Shown here: positions 6,419 through 11,172 of the stretch, piece by piece
How the letters are laid out: each line of letters begins with the position of its first letter
Numbering within the stretch: position 1 is the stretch's first letter
From: Anaerolineales bacterium
Lineage (GTDB): Bacteria > Chloroflexota > Anaerolineae > 4572-78 > J111
Assembly (NCBI GenBank): GCA_012032575.1
Contig: JAAUSP010000217.1
Coordinates: forward strand, 1-11,172
Direction of reading: 5' to 3'
DNA length: 11,172 nt
Program-made: the position numbers and the translations under genes
The notes under the pieces: generated by a model
What the model was told of the DNA's origin: nothing
Databases searched by the model: none
Seen by the model: the letters and a program-made list of their open reading frames with translations, nothing else

Positions 6419-6480
6419 AAGTGTCAGGCCATTAGGGGTAAGAAAACCCTGATGCCGTGACGTATAAGCATGTGACACTT
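6419..6480 (+). promoter_or_regulatory. Structured 5' leader, candidate cis-regulatory RNA of unknown class
   Basis: An outer 8-bp perfect stem (aagtgtca 6419-6426 with tgacactt 6473-6480) encloses a strong hairpin at 6427-6456. In the hairpin GGC-C-ATTAGGG pairs with CCCTGATGCC, giving ten pairs with one bulged C and one G-U, around a purine-rich loop (6438-6446). A 16-nt strand (6457-6472) completes the enclosed segment. The Shine-Dalgarno sequence follows at 6493-6498. The architecture is riboswitch-like, but I do not recognise any class signature. Two near-heptamers, aagtatc and aagtgtc (6412-6425), overlap the 5' strand, so it may instead derive from the repeat arrays seen elsewhere in this window. 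Confidence 0.45.
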
Positions 6481-6506
6481 CTTTGCCTTTTTAAGGAGTA
6501 AGGGAT

Positions 6507-8021
6507 TTGTCTATTTTGGTTGCGGTTTATTTGATTACCGCCTTATGGTTGGCGGTGTATGCCTTTAACGCCTGGGTGTTGACAGCCCTGTATCTCAAAC
6601 ACCGGCGTACCCCCATTCTTTTTAAGGGAGAATGGCTCGAAAATGACTTGCCCCCGGTAACGGTCCAGCTTCCCATTTTCAACGAAGCCCTGGTGATAGA
6701 ACGCCTGATTGAGGCTATAGCCCGGCTGGATTACCCGGCTCACCTGCTCCAGATTCAGGTGTTGGATGACTCGACCGACGACACCACCGAAATAGCCCTG
6801 GCCAAAGTGGTCGAGCAGCGACGGCAGGGGATAAATATTGAACTGCTGCACCGCACCGACCGGACCGGCTTCAAAGCCGGGGCGCTCAAAGCCGGTCTGG
6901 AGACGGCCAGCGGCCAGTTTATCGCCATTTTTGACGCTGATTTTGTGCCGGAGCCGGATTTTCTCCGCCAAACCGTCCCCCATCTGCTGGTCAATCCGCA
7001 GGTGGGTTTTGTGCAAACGCGCTGGGGACATCTCAATCGGGATTATTCTTTGTTCACCGCCATCCAGGCCCTGGCTGTGGACGGTCATTTTGTGATCGAG
7101 CAGACCGCTCGCCAGCGCAGCGGCTTGATTATGGGTTTTAATGGCACCGGCGGCATCTGGCGACGTTCCTGCATTGAAGCCGCCGGAGGGTGGCAGGGCG
7201 ATACCATTGCCGAAGATTTGGACCTGAGCTATCGCGCCCAACTGGCCGGCTGGAAGCCGCTCTTTTTGCCCGATGTGGTCGCTCCCGCTGAAATTCCGCC
7301 CCAATTGGCGGCCTTTAAACGGCAGCAGTTTCGCTGGGCCAAGGGGTCCATTCAGTGCCTCAAAAAATTAGGCTGGCAGGTTCTCCGCGCCCCTTTGCCC
7401 TGGACAGTCAAGTGGCAGGCTATGGTCCATCTGAGCAGCTACCTGGCCCACCCGCTGATGGTCCTGCTGGCCGTCATCACCCCAATCTTGATGCTGACCG
7501 GCGGCACAAGCCGGATTCATTTTCCGCTGATCTATCTGAGTTTGCTCAGTTTGGGGCCACCGCTGATGTACGCCGTGGCCCAAATCACGCTTTATCCCAC
7601 CGGCTGGCGGCAGCATTACAAAGTGATGCCGCTGCTGATTTTTCTGGGCGGGGGAATTGCCCTGAGCAATACCAGAGCGGTGATCGAAGCGCTGTTGGGA
7701 GTTGGCAATGTTTTCCGGCGGACGCCCAAATTCAACCTGGCTGCCGCCGACCGCTGGCAAAGCAGCGCCTACCGCCTGCCGGCGGACCGGCTGGCTTTTG
7801 GCGAACTGGCCCTGGGGCTTTACTCGCTGGTGAGCGTCGGGATTGCCGCGTTTAACGGTAATGCCTTCGCCATTCCCTTTATTTTGTTATACGCTTTTGG
7901 GTTTGGCTATGTCGGCTTGCAAGGGGTGTGGGAAGCGCGTCTCGTAAGCACGTTTAAGGTTGAACGTTCAAAGTTTCGAGTTCAACCTTCAAACGTTCAA
8001 CCTGCAAACATTCAACGTTAG
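6507..8021 (+). CDS. Processive family 2 glycosyltransferase, cellulose-synthase/CslA-like, multi-pass membrane
   Basis: The 504-residue protein has an N-terminal membrane helix (~2-30), a GT-A domain and four or more C-terminal helices (~305-332, 338-362, 372-395, 430-476). All processive GT2 signatures are present: PIFNE (56-60), DDS (87-89), DAD (143-145), ED (236-237) and QQFRW (273-277, the Q-x-x-R-W motif). These polymerise beta-linked polysaccharide from UDP- or GDP-sugars on the cytoplasmic face and extrude it. No PilZ domain is present, so it is closer to CslA/glucomannan-synthase-like enzymes than to BcsA; the sugar is not predictable. The start is TTG, with AAGGAG (6493-6498) 8 nt upstream; the next in-frame ATG is at residue ~209, inside the domain, so TTG is preferred. 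The last ~20 residues are encoded by a 15-bp tandem repeat. The gene overlaps the convergent aminotransferase by four bases. Confidence 0.88.
   Translation: MSILVAVYLITALWLAVYAFNAWVLTALYLKHRRTPILFKGEWLENDLPPVTVQLPIFNEALVIERLIEAIARLDYPAHLLQIQVLDDSTDDTTEIALAKVVEQRRQGINIELLHRTDRTGFKAGALKAGLETASGQFIAIFDADFVPEPDFLRQTVPHLLVNPQVGFVQTRWGHLNRDYSLFTAIQALAVDGHFVIEQTARQRSGLIMGFNGTGGIWRRSCIEAAGGWQGDTIAEDLDLSYRAQLAGWKPLFLPDVVAPAEIPPQLAAFKRQQFRWAKGSIQCLKKLGWQVLRAPLPWTVKWQAMVHLSSYLAHPLMVLLAVITPILMLTGGTSRIHFPLIYLSLLSLGPPLMYAVAQITLYPTGWRQHYKVMPLLIFLGGGIALSNTRAVIEALLGVGNVFRRTPKFNLAAADRWQSSAYRLPADRLAFGELALGLYSLVSVGIAAFNGNAFAIPFILLYAFGFGYVGLQGVWEARLVSTFKVERSKFRVQPSNVQPANIQR
7956..8017. repeat. Two-armed short-repeat array inside the 3' end of the glycosyltransferase gene
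   Basis: Two tandem 15-mers, gttcaaccttcaaac (7980-7994) and gttcaacctgcaaac (7995-8009), match at 14 of 15 positions. A partial third, attcaacg, follows. The inverted arm aggttgaacgtt (7957-7968) is perfectly complementary to aacgttcaacct (7992-8003), and aaggttgaac (7956-7965) also pairs with 7980-7989. Each 15-mer is an 8-mer plus a 7-mer. The array may also act as a bidirectional hairpin between the convergent genes. Confidence 0.85.
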
Positions 8022-8299
8022 CCGTGCTTCCGCACAAAGTTACCGATACGTTCCAGCGCCTTTTCTATTTTTTCGTAGGACGTGGCATAGGAGCAGCGCA
8101 CATATCCGGCCCCGCCAATGCCAAAGGCCCGGCCCGGAATAACTGCGACCCGTTCCTCGTCGAGCAGGCGCTCGGCAAATTCGGCGTCGTCCATGCCGGA
8201 ACCGCGCACCGAGGGAAAGGCGTAAAAGGCCCCACGCGGCTCAAAACATTTCAGCCCGATGCTGTTCAAGCCATCCACAATCAAGCGGCGGCGGCGGTC
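8018..8299 (-). CDS. 3' fragment of the PLP aminotransferase gene (after frameshift)
   Basis: This is the C-terminal small-domain part of the aminotransferase in a shifted frame. Read from GAC at 8297-8299 it gives DRRRRLIVDGLNSIGLKCFE, PRGAFYAFPSV, a helix-rich stretch FAERLLDEERVAVIPGRAFG and YVRCSYATSYEKIEKALERI. PRGAFYAFP and the Arg of YVRCSYA, which binds the substrate alpha-carboxylate, are conserved in class I/II aminotransferases. It joins the upstream fragment at the YDRRRR segment when one base is removed near 8302. A TTG at 8321-8323 could start a short protein, but the residues it would add (RTCASAD) are the wrong-frame reading of the family sequence. It ends in TAA at 8018-8020, overlapping the stop of the convergent glycosyltransferase. 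Confidence 0.85.
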   Translation of the reverse strand, partial: DRRRRLIVDGLNSIGLKCFEPRGAFYAFPSVRGSGMDDAEFAERLLDEERVAVIPGRAFGIGGAGYVRCSYATSYEKIEKALERIGNFVRKHG

Positions 8300-8300
8300 A

Positions 8301-9179
8301 TCAGCGCTGGCGCATGTCCTCAACCGCTTCTTCGCCCTGGGCCAAAGCGGTCAAGGCTGCCTCTTGAGCAGTTGTAGGGGCGGACATGATGGTGTACTGG
8401 TGGATTTTGTTCATCGCACCGAGCAGTTCGGGCGGGGCGGCGGCGTAACCCAGCCGCCAGCCGGTCATGGCATAAGCTTTGGAAAAGCCGCCCAGCAAAA
8501 TGGTCCGCTCCCACATCCCCGGCAGCGAGGCAAAACAAACATGCTCGATGCCGTAAACCAGCCGGTCGTAAATTTCATCCGAAATCACCAGAATATCGTG
8601 CTTTTGGGCTACGCGGGCAATGGCTTCGAGTGTTTCACGCTCCAGTACGGCCCCGGTGGGATTGTTGGGGTAGCCAATGAGCACGGCTTTGGTGTTGCGG
8701 GTAATGGCCGCTTCGATTTCCTGAGCCGTGACTTGGAAATTGTTCTCCACCCGCGTGGCAATCGGTACGGGGGTGCCGCCGGCCAGGGTGACTTCGGCGG
8801 TGTAGGCCACAAAACAGGGCTGCGGCACAATCACCTCGTCGCCGGGGTTGAGAATGGCCGTCAAGGCCAGGTACATGGCTTCGGACACGCCGACGGTAAT
8901 CAGGATTTCCAGGGCCGGGTCGTATTCGACCCCGTAAAGTTTCTGCAACTGTTTGGAAACGGCCTGACGCAGTTCGATGGTGCCGGTGTTGGAGGTGTAG
9001 TGGGTATGCCCGGCCCGCAGCGAGTTTACCCCCGCCTCCAGAATTGACTCCGGGGTCACGAAGTCAGGCTCGCCGATGCCCAGCGAAATGACATCGTTCA
9101 TGGTAGCGGCAATATCAAAAAAGCGGCGAATGCCGGAAGGTGGAACTTGTTGAACACGGTTTGAGATAAATGATCGCAT
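8301..9179 (-). CDS. Class I/II PLP-dependent aminotransferase, 5' fragment (frameshifted)
   Basis: The family moves an amino group between an amino acid and a 2-oxo acid through pyridoxal phosphate in the cytoplasm. Motifs are in order: SGIRRFFDIA (15-24) and VISLGIGEPDF (30-40), YTSNTGTIELR (61-71), PNNPTG (171-176), DEIYDRL (201-207), and the PLP lysine K234 in GFSKAYAMTGWRLGY. The frame stops after EDMRQR (292), where relatives continue with YDRRRRL. Removing one base near 8302 restores MRQRYDRRRRL and a protein of about 386 residues, the usual family size. Close relatives include N-acetyl-diaminopimelate (PatA-like), aspartate and aromatic aminotransferases, so the substrate is left open. 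The gene follows ald in the same direction across 79 bp holding a hexamer hairpin. No Shine-Dalgarno sequence precedes the ATG at 9179. Confidence 0.88.
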   Translation of the reverse strand: MRSFISNRVQQVPPSGIRRFFDIAATMNDVISLGIGEPDFVTPESILEAGVNSLRAGHTHYTSNTGTIELRQAVSKQLQKLYGVEYDPALEILITVGVSEAMYLALTAILNPGDEVIVPQPCFVAYTAEVTLAGGTPVPIATRVENNFQVTAQEIEAAITRNTKAVLIGYPNNPTGAVLERETLEAIARVAQKHDILVISDEIYDRLVYGIEHVCFASLPGMWERTILLGGFSKAYAMTGWRLGYAAAPPELLGAMNKIHQYTIMSAPTTAQEAALTALAQGEEAVEDMRQR

Positions 9180-9190
9180 AAAAATAAATT

Positions 9191-9251
9191 TGAGGCTGAG
9201 GCTAGGGCTGAGGCTAAGATATAGCTCAGCCTCAGCCTCAGCCTTAGCCTT
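9191..9251. repeat. Hexamer inverted array (gaggct units) between ald and the aminotransferase gene
   Basis: The left arm has gaggct units (9192-9215, one variant agggct). The right arm has the complementary agcctc/agcctt units (9229-9252). A 23-bp stem with about three mismatches can form around a short centre, aagatat. On the minus strand the hairpin is followed by an AT-rich tract with TTTTT just before the aminotransferase ATG, so it could partly terminate transcripts coming from ald. Confidence 0.88.
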
Positions 9252-9258
9252 CCTCTCG

Positions 9259-10371
9259 TCAATTGTGAATGGTTAACGGTTTATAAGGCAAGCCGAAAGC
9301 ATCGGCCACGGCCTGATAGGTAATGTGGCCCTGATAGGTGTTGACGCCCAGAGCCAGAGCTTTGTCGGCGCTCACGGCAGCGTGAAAGCCTTTATCGGCC
9401 AGTTTGATGATGTAGGGCAACGTGGCATTGGAAAGCCCCAGGGTGCTAGTGCGTGGCACCGCACCGGGCATATTGGGCACGCAGTAGTGCAAGACATCAT
9501 CCACAAAGTAGATCGGTTCGGAGTGGCTGGTGGGGTGAGTGGTCTCCACGCAGCCGCCCTGGTCTACGGCGACGTCAACGATGACGCTGCCCTGCTTCAT
9601 TTCGGCCACCATTTTGCGCGTCACCAGTCGAGGCGCTTTGGCCCCTTTGACCAGCACCGCGCCGACCAGCAAATCGGCGTAGCGTACAGCCCGCGCCACC
9701 GTGAAGGGATTGGCGGCGATGGTTTCAAAATTGCCGTGCAAAATTTCACTGAGGGTGCGCAGGCGGTCCAGATTGATGTCCAGCAAGGTTACACGCGCCC
9801 CCATCCCCAGGGCTATTTGCGCGGCATTGGTGCCCACCACCCCTCCGCCAACGATCACCACGCTGGCCGGTCGCACCCCCGGAATACCGCCCAGAAGTTT
9901 GCCCCGCCCGCCGGCATGTCGTTCCAGGTAATGCGCCCCCACCTGAATGGACATCCGACCGGCTACTTCACTCATGGGGGTCAACAGAGGTAGGGTGCCG
10001 TTGTCCAGTTCAACCGTCTCGTAAGCAATGCCGGTCACGCCGCTCTCGACCATCGCCCGGGTGAGTGCTTCGGCGGCGGCCAGATGGAGATAGGTAAAAA
10101 GCAGCAAATCGGCACGCAGATAGTTATACTCGGCGGGCAGCGGTTCCTTGACTTTGACCACCATGTTGGCCTGACCCCAGACTTCCTCAGCGGAATCAAC
10201 CAGCGCGGCCCCGGCTTCGGCAAAATCTTCGTCGGTGAAACGGCTGCCCTCGCCCGCTGATTTTTCGACCAGCACGGTATGGCCGTGCTCCACCAACTGG
10301 TGGATGCCCCCCGGCGTCATCGAAACCCGGTATTCATTATCTTTAATTTCTTTTGGTACACCGATGATCAT
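9259..10371 (-). CDS. ald: Alanine dehydrogenase
   Basis: The enzyme reversibly converts L-alanine and NAD+ to pyruvate, ammonia and NADH in the cytoplasm. The 370-residue protein starts [16 protein letters not shown]. The key residues fall at the canonical numbers: R15 and K75 (substrate binding), H96 (catalytic, in YLHLA) and D270 (in VDVAVDQGG). The nucleotide-binding loop is VGGGVVG (174-180), and D198 at the end of the following strand fits NAD preference. The start is at 10371, behind a strong AGGAGG (10381-10386) 9 nt away. An upstream in-frame ATG at 10443 would add 24 residues rich in PCYPxTLL that merely translate the octamer array, so it is rejected. Downstream in the same direction lies an aminotransferase. 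Together they suggest alanine/2-oxo-acid nitrogen exchange, but co-transcription across the hairpin is uncertain. Confidence 0.97.
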   Translation of the reverse strand: MIIGVPKEIKDNEYRVSMTPGGIHQLVEHGHTVLVEKSAGEGSRFTDEDFAEAGAALVDSAEEVWGQANMVVKVKEPLPAEYNYLRADLLLFTYLHLAAAEALTRAMVESGVTGIAYETVELDNGTLPLLTPMSEVAGRMSIQVGAHYLERHAGGRGKLLGGIPGVRPASVVIVGGGVVGTNAAQIALGMGARVTLLDINLDRLRTLSEILHGNFETIAANPFTVARAVRYADLLVGAVLVKGAKAPRLVTRKMVAEMKQGSVIVDVAVDQGGCVETTHPTSHSEPIYFVDDVLHYCVPNMPGAVPRTSTLGLSNATLPYIIKLADKGFHAAVSADKALALGVNTYQGHITYQAVADAFGLPYKPLTIHN

Positions 10372-10390
10372 CGTTGATCTCCTCCTATGC

Positions 10391-10519
10391 AGCAGGGTAA
10401 TAGGGTAGCAAGGTAACAGGGTCGCAGGGTAACAGGGTCGCAAGGTCGCAGGGTAACAGCTTTGCGACCTTGCGACTTTGCGACCCTGCTACTTTGCTAC
10501 CCTGCGACCTTGCGACCTG
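10391..10519. repeat. Octamer inverted array, eight plus seven units
   Basis: The left arm is eight strict octamers from 10391 to 10454, of the form (a/c)(g/a)ca(g/a)ggt, e.g. agcagggt, aacagggt, cgcaaggt, cgcagggt. The right arm from 10460 to 10515 is seven complementary octamers (ctttgcga, ccttgcga, ccctgcta and similar). A perfect 16-bp inverted match joins 10440-10455 with 10498-10513. The array fills the whole gap between the nucleotidyltransferase stop and the ald ribosome binding site, and any ald promoter must lie in it or further upstream. Confidence 0.93.
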
Positions 10520-11172
10520 TCATAAATAATCCACATAAGCCGAGTCCCCCAGGTTCATGTGGCGGTAACGACCCACCAAATCCACCTTCCGCCCGATCAG
10601 CGACTCGCCCAAAGTGGCGTCTTTAATGTAGGATTCTTCATCCACAATTGAATTGCGGATGATGCTGCCTTCGATTTCGCACTTGGCGGCGATGGTCACA
10701 TACGGGCCGATAATCGAATTTTTAATCTTGGCGGTGGGGTGGACGTGGACCGGCGGGGTGATGATGGAGTTGATGCTGGCCACTTCAGCGCTGTTATCCA
10801 TGTTGTGCTTGAGCAAATAGCGGTTGGTTTCCAGCACCGTATCCGGCTGGCCGCAGTCGAGCCAGATGCTCACTTCGGCGGGCCGGAGCTGCGCGCCGCT
10901 GTCAATCATCAGTTGCAGGGCGTCGGCCAGGTAAAATTCGCCTTTGGTTTGCATGTTTTGGTCCATTAACGACTGGATGGCGGCCATCAACCGCTGGATA
11001 TCCTTGACGTAATAGAGACCGATGACCGCCAGATTATGGTCCATGCTGTCCGGCTTCTCGATGAGCCGGGTAATGAAGCCTTCCTCGTTGACCAGCGTCA
11101 CCCCAAAGCGGCGGGGTCTTCGACCTCTTTGACGTAGATCACCCCATCACTTTTTTCTTGATTGAGCTTGCT
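10520..11172 (-). CDS. Sugar-nucleotide pyrophosphorylase (NTP transferase with beta-helix tail), 5' truncated and frameshifted
   Basis: Only the C-terminal part is in the window; the nucleotide-binding N-terminus with its GxGTRLxP loop lies beyond the right edge. Residues visible in order are SDGVIYVKEVEDP, then after the frameshift FGVTLVNEEGFITRLIEKP, GLYYVKD, GEFYLADALQLMID and VSIWLDCGQPDTVLETNRYL. These are the core of glucose-1-phosphate thymidylyl/uridylyl/mannose-1-phosphate guanylyltransferases; EKP and the WLDCGQPD segment shape the sugar-phosphate pocket. The tail (VHVHPTAKIKNSIIGPYVTI onward) is a hexapeptide-repeat left-handed beta-helix, as in RmlA-long and GlmU-like proteins. 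One base is missing in the G run at 11113-11116 (plus strand); restoring it gives EDPRRFGVTL. By inference it supplies activated sugar for surface polysaccharide. The stop at 10520-10522 touches the octamer array. Confidence 0.85.

Noticed and set aside
6419..6480. Known riboswitch (c-di-GMP, TPP, FMN, fluoride) or a tRNA
   Set aside because: I looked for the conserved core sequences and cloverleaf pattern and did not find them; kept only as an unclassified structured leader.
6543..7304. 253-residue open frame opposite the processive glycosyltransferase
   Set aside because: Antisense shadow of a gene with all GT2 motifs in the other strand; no domain pattern.
8259..9047. 262-residue open frame opposite the aminotransferase
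   Set aside because: It is antisense to clearly conserved coding sequence and shows no family pattern; a GC-rich shadow.
10372..10443. N-terminal extension of Ald starting at 10443
   Set aside because: The 24 added residues are a translation of the octamer array; canonical Ald numbering (R15, K75, H96, D270) and a strong SD both fix the start at 10371.
10391..10519. CRISPR array
   Set aside because: Units are 8 bp with no spacers, and the second half is inverted; the same reasoning applies to the other short arrays.
9191..10519. Transposon-derived miniature elements (MITEs)
   Set aside because: No terminal inverted repeats separate from the tandem units, no target-site duplications, and the units differ between loci.

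Overview
The window looks like a chromosomal segment from an uncultured or environmental member of the Chloroflexota, probably Anaerolineae-like. This is inferred from the Thr/Pro-rich linker in a secreted protein, the Pro/Ala/Glu-rich pre-anchor linker of a secreted metallopeptidase, a four-cysteine Trm112 protein, moderately high GC and the general gene style. There are no phage, transposase, CRISPR, tRNA or rRNA genes. The content is metabolic and cell-surface housekeeping plus an unusual amount of short-repeat DNA between genes.

Layout. Positions 1-551 (+): 3' end of a secreted protein, followed by a clean intrinsic terminator. Positions 751-2370 (+): a probable two-gene unit of a Trm112-family zinc protein and a secreted, C-terminally anchored HExxH peptidase. 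Positions 2372-3043 (-): pcm, convergent with the peptidase with one base between the stops. Positions 3267-6166 (-): a dual-domain beta-propeller phytase-like protein followed nine bases later by a small family 2 glycosyltransferase, ended by an intrinsic terminator at 3092-3127. Positions 6167-6506: a divergent control region with a possible Pho box for the phytase, a palindrome, an extended -10 promoter and a structured leader for the next gene. Positions 6507-8021 (+): a TTG-started, multi-pass, cellulose-synthase-like processive glycosyltransferase. Positions 8018-10371 (-): a class I/II PLP aminotransferase preceded by alanine dehydrogenase (ald). Positions 10520-11172 (-): 3' part of a sugar-nucleotide pyrophosphorylase with a left-handed beta-helix tail.

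Two themes stand out. First, three genes (phytase, aminotransferase, nucleotidyltransferase) each carry one single-base frameshift that can be pinpointed and repaired by homology. Two lie in C/G homopolymer runs, so sequencing or assembly indels are at least as likely as real decay. Second, nearly every intergenic gap longer than about 70 bp holds a short tandem array with its own unit (7-mer, 8-mer, 6-mer or 15-mer), usually as two inverted arms able to form a long hairpin. The arrays reach into gene ends: one encodes the C-terminal tail of the glycosyltransferase, one would add a false N-terminus to Ald, and one sits 12 bases from a start codon that has no Shine-Dalgarno sequence.

Functionally, Ald (alanine to pyruvate plus ammonia) and the adjacent aminotransferase suggest amino-acid nitrogen metabolism. 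The phytase with a putative Pho box suggests phosphate scavenging from inositol phosphates. The glycosyltransferases and the nucleotidyltransferase suggest surface polysaccharide or glycolipid synthesis. No complete new system is evident. The most novel-looking signals are the array family, the unassigned structured leader at 6419-6480 and the peptidase C-terminal anchor with its single cysteine.
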